This document shows, in pieces, positions 18,069-25,639 of a stretch of 64,000 bases of DNA. Below the pieces are notes generated by a model. It saw nothing but the letters and a program-made list of their open reading frames with translations, was not told where the DNA came from and searched no databases. The position numbers and the translations under genes were made by a program. The stretch's first letter is position 1, and each line of letters begins with the position of its first letter. The DNA comes from Rubrivivax sp. (lineage in GTDB: Bacteria > Pseudomonadota > Gammaproteobacteria > Burkholderiales > Burkholderiaceae_C): contig JADCGP010000011.1 in assembly GCA_020248915.1 (NCBI GenBank), positions 1 through 64,000 on the forward strand, read 5' to 3'.

Positions 18069-20708
18069 GTGAGCCCCGGCCCGCAGGTGCTTTCGCGGCA
18101 GGCTGCGCTGTCGCCGGAGCCGGCCGCCGGTGCCGGCCTCGACCGCCTGCTGCTGGCCCGCGCGCTGCCACCGCAGCCCGGCGTCTGGGACGAACTGCGC
18201 GAGCCCGACGGCGCGCTGCGGGCCCGCTGGCGCCGCTTCGCGGCATGCATGCCGGCCGCGCGCGACGCCGGCGGCGGCAGCCCTCGCGACTCGGCGGTCG
18301 ACCCCGCCGCCGACCTCGACCGGCGTGTCGGCGACGTGGCGGCCGAGCTGCGCCGCGCCGGCGTCACCCACAACGTCTTCGGCGCGGGCGGCGTGGCCAG
18401 CCGGCCGTGGTCGCTCGAGCTGCTGCCGCTGATCATCGAGCCGGCCGAGTGGTCCGCCATCGAGCGCGGCGTCGCGCAGCGCGCGGCGCTGCTCGAGGCG
18501 ATGCTGGCCGACCTCTACGGCGGGCAGCGCCTGTTGCGCGACGCGCTGCTGCCGGCGGCGCTGCTGCTGCGGCACCCGGGCTGGCTGCGCCCGCTGCTGG
18601 GCAGCGTGCCGGCGGGCGGGCAGCGGCTGCTGATCGCCGCCTTCGACCTCGTGCGCGGCCCCGACGGCGGCTGGACGCTCGCGGCCCAGCGCACGCAGGT
18701 GCCCTCGGGCCTGGGCTACGTGCTGCACAACCGGCTCGTCGTCGCGCGCCAGTTCCCCGACGCCTTCCGCGAGCTGCGCGTGCAGCGCATCGCCAGCAGC
18801 TACCGCCTGCTGCTGGACAGCATCGAGCAGCGGGCGCGCGCGCTGGTGCCCGGCGGTGGGGCGCCGCGCATCGTGCTGCTGACCCCGGGGCCCTACGCCG
18901 AGACCTACTTCGAGCACGCCTACCTGGCGCGCTACCTCGGGTTGCCGCTGGTCGAGGGTGGCGATCTGGCCGTGCGCGGCGAGCGGCTGTTCCTGAAGAC
19001 GGTCGAGGGGCTGGAGCCGGTGCACGGCGTGCTGCGGCGCGTGGACGACGACTGGTGCGACCCGCTGGAGCTGCGGCCCGACTCGGCCCTCGGCGTGCCC
19101 GGGCTGCTGCAGGCCGCGCGCGCGCGCACCGTGGTGCTGGCCAACGCCCCGGGCAGCGCGTTCCTGGAGACGCCGGCGCTGCAGGGCTTCCTGCCCGGCA
19201 TCTGCCGGGCGCTGCTCGACGAGCCGTTGTTGCTGCCCTCTGTGCCCACCTGGTGGTGCGGCGAGGCCGCCGCCTGGGACGACGTCCGCCGGCGCGATCC
19301 GGCGCTGGCCGGGCACGTCGTGCGCAGCACCTACCCGATCGCCGCCTCCGACGGCTGGCGCACCTCGCAGGTGTTCGACGGGCCGGTCTCGGCGATCGGC
19401 GACGACCCGGAGGCGTTCACCGTCCAGGGGCGGCTGCGGCTCGCGCGTGCCCCGACATGGGGCGATGGCGTGCTGGCGCCGCGCCCGGCCATGGTGCGCG
19501 TCTACGCGATCGCCGACGGCGAGGGCCGCTGGCACGTGCTGCCCGGCGGCATGACGCGGGTGGCGCGCGGCGAGGCCGCGAGCCTGTCGATGCAGCGCGG
19601 CGGCACCAGCCTCGACACCTGGGTGCTGACCGACGGCCCCGTCGACGGCTTCTCGATGCTGCCCAGCCGCTTGTCGCCCGACGACATCGGCCGCCGCCGG
19701 CGCCCGGTGGCCAGCCGCACCGGCGAGAACCTGTTCTGGCTCGGCCGCTACACCGAGCGCACCGAGCAGCTGGTGCGGCTGGCCCGCGCCACGTTGACGC
19801 TGACCGAGGCCGACAGCGACGCCAGCGCCCCCGAGCAGCGCGCGCTGTCCGACCTGGCGGTGCGTTGCGGCCTGGCACCGGCGGGCGTGCCGAGCCTGGC
19901 GCAGTCGCCGCGGCTGTTCGAGCGCGCGGTGCTGTCCGCCCTCGGCGACTCGCAGGCGCGCAGCGGCGCCTGCAGCGTGGCCTTCAACCTGGCCGCGCTG
20001 GAGCGGGCGTCGCAGGCCCTGCGCGACCAGCTCTCGGTCGAGCAGTGGGGCCTGATCCTCCGCATGTGCGAGTCGTTCGCCGACGCGCTGGACGGGCCGC
20101 GCCGCGAGGGCGGTGCCGACGCGCTGCCGCGCCCGCCCGAGGTGCTGGCGGCACTGGACCGCCTGGCGCTGTACCTGGCCGCCGTCACCGGCGCGCAGAC
20201 CGACCGGATGGTCCGCGACCACGGCTGGCGGCTGCTGACCGTGGGCCGCCTGGTCGAGCGCCTGATCGGCGTGGCCGAGCGGATGCGCGCCTTCCTCGAC
20301 GCCGGGGCGCTGCAGCGTGCCGCCGGCGTGGAGCTGCTGCTCGAACTGTTCGACAGCGTGATCACGTTCCGCTCCCGCCACCAGAGCCACGAGGACCTGC
20401 TCGCGCTGGCCGACGTGCTGGTGCTCGACGGCACCAATCCGCGCAGCTTCGCCGGCGTGCTGCGGCGGCTGCGCACCGAGCTCGGCAAGCTGCCCGGCGA
20501 CGGCCGGGCGCTCGCGGCGTTCCTGGCGCTGCTGCCGGCCGAGGGCGCCGGGATCGCGGTGGCCGACCTGCGCGGCTGCGACGACGCGCAGGTCGGCGCC
20601 GCGCTGCGGGCGCTGGCGGTGCGGCTGGCGGCGGCCGGGGCCGGGCTGGCCGACGCGATCGGCGAGCGCTACTTCGACGTCGCGCACGAGCTGGAGCAGC
20701 GGGTGTGA
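18069..20708 (+). CDS. circularly permuted ATP-grasp protein fused to an alpha-E domain
   Basis: This 879-residue protein has a circularly permuted type-2 ATP-grasp domain in its first ~545 residues (LADLYGGQRLL, RRVDDDWCDPLELR, RVYAIADGEGRWHVLPGGMTRVA). An alpha-E domain (DUF403) occupies the remainder, starting SRTGENLFWLGRYTERTEQLVRLAR near residue 550. ATP-grasp proteins of this type are predicted amidoligases, joining an amine to a carboxylate via an acyl phosphate; the helical alpha-E domain always accompanies them. The Gly-rich loop seen in the stand-alone paralogue at 21679 (GAGGYG) has no clear counterpart here. The GTG start is preceded by GAGGAGG. The next gene begins inside its stop (GTGTGA), so the two are translationally coupled. 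Confidence 0.88.
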   Translation: MSPGPQVLSRQAALSPEPAAGAGLDRLLLARALPPQPGVWDELREPDGALRARWRRFAACMPAARDAGGGSPRDSAVDPAADLDRRVGDVAAELRRAGVTHNVFGAGGVASRPWSLELLPLIIEPAEWSAIERGVAQRAALLEAMLADLYGGQRLLRDALLPAALLLRHPGWLRPLLGSVPAGGQRLLIAAFDLVRGPDGGWTLAAQRTQVPSGLGYVLHNRLVVARQFPDAFRELRVQRIASSYRLLLDSIEQRARALVPGGGAPRIVLLTPGPYAETYFEHAYLARYLGLPLVEGGDLAVRGERLFLKTVEGLEPVHGVLRRVDDDWCDPLELRPDSALGVPGLLQAARARTVVLANAPGSAFLETPALQGFLPGICRALLDEPLLLPSVPTWWCGEAAAWDDVRRRDPALAGHVVRSTYPIAASDGWRTSQVFDGPVSAIGDDPEAFTVQGRLRLARAPTWGDGVLAPRPAMVRVYAIADGEGRWHVLPGGMTRVARGEAASLSMQRGGTSLDTWVLTDGPVDGFSMLPSRLSPDDIGRRRRPVASRTGENLFWLGRYTERTEQLVRLARATLTLTEADSDASAPEQRALSDLAVRCGLAPAGVPSLAQSPRLFERAVLSALGDSQARSGACSVAFNLAALERASQALRDQLSVEQWGLILRMCESFADALDGPRREGGADALPRPPEVLAALDRLALYLAAVTGAQTDRMVRDHGWRLLTVGRLVERLIGVAERMRAFLDAGALQRAAGVELLLELFDSVITFRSRHQSHEDLLALADVLVLDGTNPRSFAGVLRRLRTELGKLPGDGRALAAFLALLPAEGAGIAVADLRGCDDAQVGAALRALAVRLAAAGAGLADAIGERYFDVAHELEQRV

Positions 20709-21682
20709 ACGGCGGCGCGCCATCGGCGGCGCCCTGCGTGCTCGACGTCGAGCACCGCACCCGCTATGCCTACTCGAGCCCGGTGTCGGCGTCGCACCAC
20801 ATGGCCCACCTGCAGCCGCTGTCCGACGCGCACCAGCAGCTGCACGCGTGGACGCTGCAGATCGAGCCCGGGCCGGCGCACTCGCGCGCCAGCCGCGACG
20901 GCTTCGGCAACGCGCAGCACCACTTCGAGCTGCACGCTGCCCACACGCGGCTGGTGGTGTGCGCGCGCAGCCGCGTCGCGCTCTGGCCGCGCCACGTCGG
21001 GCTGAAGCCCGAGGACGCGCCGGCCTGGGACGCGCTGGCGGCGCGGCTGCGCTACGTCGCCGGGGGCGCGTTCGAGCCGGCGCTCGAGTTCGCGCTGCCC
21101 TCGCCCTACGTGCCGCGCCTGCCGGCGCTGGCCGGGTTCGCGGCGCCGTCGTTCCTGCCCGGGCGGCCGGTGGCGGCGGTGGCGCTGGACCTGATGCACC
21201 GCATGCACGCCGACTTCGCCTACGAGTCGCGCTCGACCGACGTCGACACCCCGCTTGCGCGCGTGCTCGCGCAGCGGCGCGGCGTCTGCCAGGACTTCGC
21301 CCACCTGCTCGCCGGCTGCCTGCGCGCCTACGGCGTGCCGGCGCGCTACGTCAGCGGCTACCTGCTGACCCGCCCGCCCGGCGACGGCCCGGCGCTGCTG
21401 GGTGCCGACGCCTCGCACGCCTGGGTCCAGGTGTGGAGCCCGGCGACGCCGGGCGTGCCCGACGCGCCCGACGGTGCCTGGCTCGACCTCGACCCGACCA
21501 ACGACCTCGTGCCGGGGACCGGCCACGTGCGCGTGGCCGTCGGTCGCGATTTCGGCGACGTGACCCCGCTGCGCGGCGTCGTCCGCGGTGGCGGGCGCCA
21601 CCAGCTCGAGGTCGGGGTGCACACCAGCGAGGCAGGCGCGCCGCTTGCTTGCGCGGTTGAGGAGGAGTCGACGCCGCGATGA
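20705..21682 (+). CDS. transglutaminase family protein (short, N-terminal domain plus papain fold)
   Basis: This 325-residue protein has a transglutaminase-like N-terminal beta domain (LDVEHRTRYAYSSPVSASHH, residues 13-32). The catalytic domain follows with Cys195 (RRGVCQDFAH), His239 (ASHAWVQVW) and Asp263 (LDLDPTND). It is the stand-alone type that travels with ATP-grasp/alpha-E genes. Its GTG start overlaps the preceding stop, and its own stop overlaps the next ATG (ATGA), so the genes on both sides are translationally coupled to it. It has no signal peptide, so action is expected in the cytoplasm. By family analogy it could cleave or form an amide bond on the peptide made by the ligases. 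No substrate is known. Confidence 0.88.
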   Translation: MNGGAPSAAPCVLDVEHRTRYAYSSPVSASHHMAHLQPLSDAHQQLHAWTLQIEPGPAHSRASRDGFGNAQHHFELHAAHTRLVVCARSRVALWPRHVGLKPEDAPAWDALAARLRYVAGGAFEPALEFALPSPYVPRLPALAGFAAPSFLPGRPVAAVALDLMHRMHADFAYESRSTDVDTPLARVLAQRRGVCQDFAHLLAGCLRAYGVPARYVSGYLLTRPPGDGPALLGADASHAWVQVWSPATPGVPDAPDGAWLDLDPTNDLVPGTGHVRVAVGRDFGDVTPLRGVVRGGGRHQLEVGVHTSEAGAPLACAVEEESTPR

Positions 21683-23124
21683 AGACGCCTTTCGACGAGA
21701 TGCGCGCTGGCGACCCGGTCGGCGGACCGGTGCGCGAGCACTACCGGGCCTACGGCCAGTGGCTGGCCCGCCAGAGCGCCGACGCGATGGCCGCGCGCCG
21801 CCACGAGGCGGAGATGATCTTCCGGCGCGTCGGCATCACCTTCGCCGTCTACGGCGCCAAGGACGAGGAGGGCGCCGGCACCGAGCGTCTGATCCCCTTC
21901 GACCTGATCCCGCGCGTGATCCCCAAGCACGAGTGGATCGAGCTCGAGGCCGGCCTGCGCCAGCGCGTCAGCGCGCTGCAGCGCTTCATCAAGGACGTCT
22001 ACCACGGCCAGGACATCCTGAAGGCCGGCATCGTGCCGGCCGACATGGTGCTGCGCAACAGCCAGTTCCGGCCCGAGATGATGGGCGTGGCGGTGCCGGG
22101 CGACGTCTACTCCCACATCAGCGGCATCGACATCGTGCGCGCCGGCAACGCCGACGGCAGCGGCACCTACTACGTGCTCGAGGACAACCTGCGCGTGCCC
22201 AGCGGCGTGAGCTACATGCTCGAGAACCGCAAGATGATGATGCGGCTGTTCCCCGAGCTGTTCAGCATCCACCGCGTCGCGCCGGTGGCGCACTACCCCG
22301 ACCTGCTGCTCGACACGCTGCGCACGGTGGCGCCTGCCGGGGTCAACGAGCCCACCGTCGTCGTGCTGACGCCGGGCATGTACAACAGCGCCTACTTCGA
22401 GCACGCCTTCCTGGCCCAGCAGATGGGCGTCGAGCTGGTCGAGGGCCAGGACCTGTTCGTGCGCGACGGCTTCGTTTACATGCGCACGACGCAGGGGCCG
22501 CGGCGCGTGGACGTGGTCTACCGGCGTGTCGACGACGACTTCCTCGACCCCAAGGCCTTCCGCGCCGACAGCACGCTCGGCTGCGCCGGCCTGCTCGACG
22601 TCTACCGCGCCGGCAACATCACGCTGGCCAACGCCATCGGCACGGGCATCGCCGACGACAAGGGCATCTATCCGTACGTGCCGCGGATGATCGAGTTCTA
22701 CCTCGGCGAGAAGCCGATCCTGCACAACGTGCCCACCTACCTGTGCCGCGAGCCCGAGGACCTGAAGTACGTGCTGGCGCACCTGCCCGAGCTCGTCGTC
22801 AAGGAGGTCCACGGCGCAGGCGGCTACGGGATGCTGGTCGGCCCAGCAGCCACGCAGGCGGAGATCGCCGCCTTCCGCGCCGCGCTCGAGGCCAACCCGG
22901 CCAACTACGTCGCGCAGCCGACGCTGTCGCTCTCGAGCTGCCCGACCTTCGTCGACAGCGGCATCGCGCCGCGCCACATCGACCTGCGGCCCTACGTGCT
23001 GGCCGGCAAGTCGGTGCAGACCGTGCCTGGAGGCCTGACGCGCGTGGCGCTGAAGGAGGGCTCGCTGGTCGTCAACTCGTCGCAGGGCGGCGGCACCAAG
23101 GACACCTGGGTGCTCGAGGACTGA
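21679..23124 (+). CDS. stand-alone circularly permuted type-2 ATP-grasp protein
   Basis: This 481-residue cytoplasmic protein is of the DUF404/DUF407 circularly permuted ATP-grasp family (predicted amidoligase). Features seen are LQRFIKDVYHGQDIL near residue 100, VYRRVDDDFLDPKAF, and a lysine followed by a glycine-rich loop, VVKEVHGAGGYGMLVGP (about residue 373), likely for ATP phosphates. The C-terminal LRPYVLAGKSVQTVPGGLTRVAL precedes GGGTKDTWVLED. The sequence is complete and the putative nucleotide-binding loop is intact, unlike in the fused paralogue at 18069. ATG 21679 overlaps the stop of the transglutaminase gene. An alpha-E gene follows after 18 bases, making a split version of the fused pair. 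Confidence 0.9.
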   Translation: MKTPFDEMRAGDPVGGPVREHYRAYGQWLARQSADAMAARRHEAEMIFRRVGITFAVYGAKDEEGAGTERLIPFDLIPRVIPKHEWIELEAGLRQRVSALQRFIKDVYHGQDILKAGIVPADMVLRNSQFRPEMMGVAVPGDVYSHISGIDIVRAGNADGSGTYYVLEDNLRVPSGVSYMLENRKMMMRLFPELFSIHRVAPVAHYPDLLLDTLRTVAPAGVNEPTVVVLTPGMYNSAYFEHAFLAQQMGVELVEGQDLFVRDGFVYMRTTQGPRRVDVVYRRVDDDFLDPKAFRADSTLGCAGLLDVYRAGNITLANAIGTGIADDKGIYPYVPRMIEFYLGEKPILHNVPTYLCREPEDLKYVLAHLPELVVKEVHGAGGYGMLVGPAATQAEIAAFRAALEANPANYVAQPTLSLSSCPTFVDSGIAPRHIDLRPYVLAGKSVQTVPGGLTRVALKEGSLVVNSSQGGGTKDTWVLED

Positions 23125-23142
23125 AGCAGGGGGGACAGGACG

Positions 23143-24102
23143 ATGCTTTCGCGAACCGCCGACCACCTGTTCTGGATGGCCCGCTACATGGAGCGGGCGG
23201 AGAACACCGCCCGCATGCTCGACGTGAACTACCAGACCTCGCTGCTGCCGCAGAGCGAGATCACGACGGAGCAGGGCTGGAGCGGTCTGCTGTCGATCAG
23301 CGAGCTGACCGGTCCGTTCACGGCCAAGCACCACGCGGTCGACGCCGCGGCGGTGATGGACTTCATGGTCCGGGACCAGAGCAACCCGAGCAGCATCACC
23401 TGCTGCCTGCGCGCGGCGCGCGAGAACGCGCGCGCGGTGCGCGGGGCGCTGACCACCGAGGTCTGGGAGACGATGAACCAGACCTGGCTCGAGTTCAACC
23501 GGCTGCTCGCCGACGGCGCCCTCGACCGCGATCCCGGGGCACTGTTCGAGTGGGTGAAGTCGCGCTCGCACCTGTCGCGCGGGGTCACCGTGGGCACGAT
23601 GCCGATGGACGAGGCGCTGTACTTTCTGCGCGTGGGCACCTTCCTGGAGCGGGCCGACAACACCGCCCGTCTGCTCGACGTGAAGTTCCATGCGCTGGCC
23701 GGCGACTACTTCGGCAGCGCCGCCAAGGAGAGCCAGGAGGTCGACTTCTACCACTGGAGCGCGATCCTGCGCTCGGTCTCCGGCTTCGAGATCTACCGCA
23801 AGGTCTACCGCAACGTGATCCGGCCCGAGCGCGTCGCCGAACTGCTGATCCTGCGGCCCGACATGCCGCGCTCGCTGGCCGCCTGCATGAACGAGGTCGT
23901 GGCCAACCTGCAGCAGGTGGCCAACCAGCAGAGCGGCGAGACGCTGCGGCGCGCGGGCCGGCTGCGCGCCGACCTGCAGTACGGGCGGATCGACGAGATC
24001 CTGGCCACCGGCCTGCACGCCTACCTGACGCAGTTCCTGGACCGCGTCAACGACCTCGGCGTCGGGATCAGCCGCGACTTCCTGGTGCCGATGGCGGCCT
24101 GA
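23143..24102 (+). CDS. alpha-E domain-containing protein (DUF403)
   Basis: This 319-residue, all-helical protein opens with MLSRTADHLFWMARYMERAENTARML, the signature of the alpha-E family, with conserved Arg-Tyr-x-Glu-Arg. A second copy of that pattern (FLRVGTFLERADNTARLLD) lies near residue 165. The domain is found almost only next to, or fused to, circularly permuted ATP-grasp ligases, and its conserved acidic residues led to its name. It is thought to assist the ligation chemistry or bind the substrate, but no biochemical role has been proven. A Shine-Dalgarno (AGGGGGGACAGG) lies just upstream of ATG 23143. It is the last gene of the cluster. Confidence 0.9.
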   Translation: MLSRTADHLFWMARYMERAENTARMLDVNYQTSLLPQSEITTEQGWSGLLSISELTGPFTAKHHAVDAAAVMDFMVRDQSNPSSITCCLRAARENARAVRGALTTEVWETMNQTWLEFNRLLADGALDRDPGALFEWVKSRSHLSRGVTVGTMPMDEALYFLRVGTFLERADNTARLLDVKFHALAGDYFGSAAKESQEVDFYHWSAILRSVSGFEIYRKVYRNVIRPERVAELLILRPDMPRSLAACMNEVVANLQQVANQQSGETLRRAGRLRADLQYGRIDEILATGLHAYLTQFLDRVNDLGVGISRDFLVPMAA

Positions 24103-24110
24103 GGCCGGCA

Positions 24111-24154
24111 CCGCGTCTCCCGACGCGGCATGTCGGGGCGGGCCGAGGCCCGCC
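24111..24154. terminator. two tandem hairpins between convergent genes
   Basis: Hairpin 1 is CCGCGTC (24111-24117), loop TCCC, and GACGCGG (24122-24128). Hairpin 2 is GGCGGGCC (24137-24144), GA, and GGCCCGCC (24147-24154). Both stems are perfect. They fill the 52-base gap between the alpha-E gene and the convergent Lys-rich gene, so they probably serve as terminators for both, although neither has a T-tract. Confidence 0.55.
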
Positions 24155-24385
24155 TCAGGCGGCCGGCGCCTTCTTGGCCGCCTTCTTCTTGGCCACCTTC
24201 TTCTTGGTCGCCTTCTTCTTGGTCGCCTTCTTCTCGCCCGTGGGGGCGGCCTTCTTGCCGCCGGCGGCCTTGTCGGCGGCCGACGGCTGGACCGACGGCG
24301 CGCCGGCAGCCGGGCTGGCAGGGGTCTGGGCGAAGGCGAGCGTCGATGCGGTGGCGAGCAGGAGGCTGGACAGCAGGGTCTTCAT
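24155..24385 (-). CDS. small secreted lysine/alanine-rich protein
   Basis: This is a 76-residue protein of unknown function. Residues 1-19 are a clear Sec signal peptide (MKTLLSSLLLATASTLAFA). A short Pro/Ala/Ser-rich section follows, then a C-terminal half made of imperfect repeats of Thr/Ala-Lys-Lys-Lys. It has 17 lysines in total and no glutamine-rich or cysteine motif. The composition resembles histone-H1-like tails, but the signal peptide places it in the periplasm or outside. It is convergent with the ATP-grasp/alpha-E/transglutaminase cluster across 52 bases. Whether it has any link to those enzymes, for example as a lysine donor, is pure inference. A GC-skewed Lys codon choice (AAG only) matches the genome. 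Confidence 0.65.
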   Translation of the reverse strand: MKTLLSSLLLATASTLAFAQTPASPAAGAPSVQPSAADKAAGGKKAAPTGEKKATKKKATKKKVAKKKAAKKAPAA

Positions 24386-24523
24386 GGCGGCAGGTGGTCG
24401 GGGGATGGCCCGATCGGCTCCGGGCCCGGCAGAGCGATCGCGAAGGCATCGCGGACTGCCTTCTCAACGCGGCGTGGCCCGCCCCGGTTGACCCTGCATG
24501 ACGTGAGGGTAATGTGCCTGGCC

Positions 24524-25582
24524 TCACGCCGCCGCGCGCAGCGCCTCGGCCAGCAGGATCACGGCCATCGCGTAGTAGCTCGACCAGTTGTAGCGCGTGA
24601 CCGCGTAGAAGTTGCCCGTGCCCGCGTAGTGCACCGGCGGCCGGCCGCCATCCTCGAGCTCCACCAGGGCCAGCGGGCCGTCGTGCGCGGCCGCGGCTGG
24701 CGCCAGCCGCGCGCCGCGCTCGACCATCTGGGCCGGGCTGAAGGTGGGCACGATGTCGGGTGCCAGCAGCACGGCGCGGTCCTGCGGCTCGGCCGGCGCG
24801 GTGACCTCGAAGTGCGTCGGCATGCCGCGCTGCCAGCCGAACTGCGCCAGGTAGTGCGCGACCGAGCCGATCGCGTCGGCCGGGTTGCTGCGCAGGTCGA
24901 TCCGACCGTCGGCGTCGAAGTCGACGCCGAAGCGCAGGATGCTGCTCGGCATGAACTGCGGCAGCCCGATCGCGCCGGCGAAGCTGCCGCGCGGCTCCTG
25001 CGGGTCGAGCGCCTCGCGCCGGCACCACACCAGCAGCGCGAGCAGTTCGTCGCGGAAGAAGGCGCTGCGGTCGCGGCGGCCGGGCGGGAAGTCGAGCGAC
25101 AGCGTGGCCAGCGCGTCGATGGCACGGAAGTCGCCCATCATGCGCCCGTAGAAGGTCTCGATGCCCACGATGGCGACGACGATCTCCGCCGGCACGCCGT
25201 GCCCGGCCTCGGCGCGCGCCAGCCAGCGCGCGTGTTCGCGCCAGAACGCCACCCCTGCCGCGATGCGCCTGCCCTCGACGAAGCGCTCGCGGTAGGCGGT
25301 CCAGTTGCGCGCCGTGCCCGCTGGCGGCGGCATGATCAGTCGGCGCACGGCCTCGCTGCGCCGCGCCTGCGACACCTGTGCGCGCACCCAGGCCGGGTCG
25401 AGCCCGTGCCGCTGCTCGGCCATCGCCGCGAGGCCTTCGAGTTCCGGATGGTGGGCGTAGGCCGGATCGACCGCAGCGCGATCCGGGCGGCGCCGGGTGG
25501 ATGCCAGCGCGCCGACCGGCGCCAGGCAGGCAGCGGCCAGCGCGGCGGCGCAGGTGCGGCGCGTCGGATGCGGCGGGACCAT
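24524..25582 (-). CDS. mltB: membrane-bound lytic murein transglycosylase B (MltB family)
   Basis: This 352-residue periplasmic enzyme cleaves the MurNAc-GlcNAc bond of peptidoglycan with formation of 1,6-anhydro-MurNAc. The lysozyme-like fold has the catalytic Glu142 in VAIVGIETFYGRMMG. The family motifs GAIGLPQFMPSSI and YLAQFGWQRGMPTHFEV follow. The N-terminus carries a positively charged, hydrophobic signal (TRRTCAAALAAACLAPVGALA). A Cys at 19 lies in an alanine-rich context that is a poor lipobox, so it may be soluble periplasmic rather than a lipoprotein. The gene lies upstream of the Lys-rich protein on the same strand, separated by 138 bases, so co-transcription is possible. Confidence 0.9.
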   Translation of the reverse strand: MVPPHPTRRTCAAALAAACLAPVGALASTRRRPDRAAVDPAYAHHPELEGLAAMAEQRHGLDPAWVRAQVSQARRSEAVRRLIMPPPAGTARNWTAYRERFVEGRRIAAGVAFWREHARWLARAEAGHGVPAEIVVAIVGIETFYGRMMGDFRAIDALATLSLDFPPGRRDRSAFFRDELLALLVWCRREALDPQEPRGSFAGAIGLPQFMPSSILRFGVDFDADGRIDLRSNPADAIGSVAHYLAQFGWQRGMPTHFEVTAPAEPQDRAVLLAPDIVPTFSPAQMVERGARLAPAAAAHDGPLALVELEDGGRPPVHYAGTGNFYAVTRYNWSSYYAMAVILLAEALRAAA

Positions 25583-25639
25583 GCCGGCGAGCCTACCAGT
25601 CCGGGGGGACTTGGGTCTGGCGCGGGTCGGCGTCCGCGC

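Noticed and set aside
24524-25582. Lipoprotein lipobox in MltB at Cys19.
   Set aside because: The residue at -3 is Ala and the context LAAAC is weak, so the lipoprotein call was not made.
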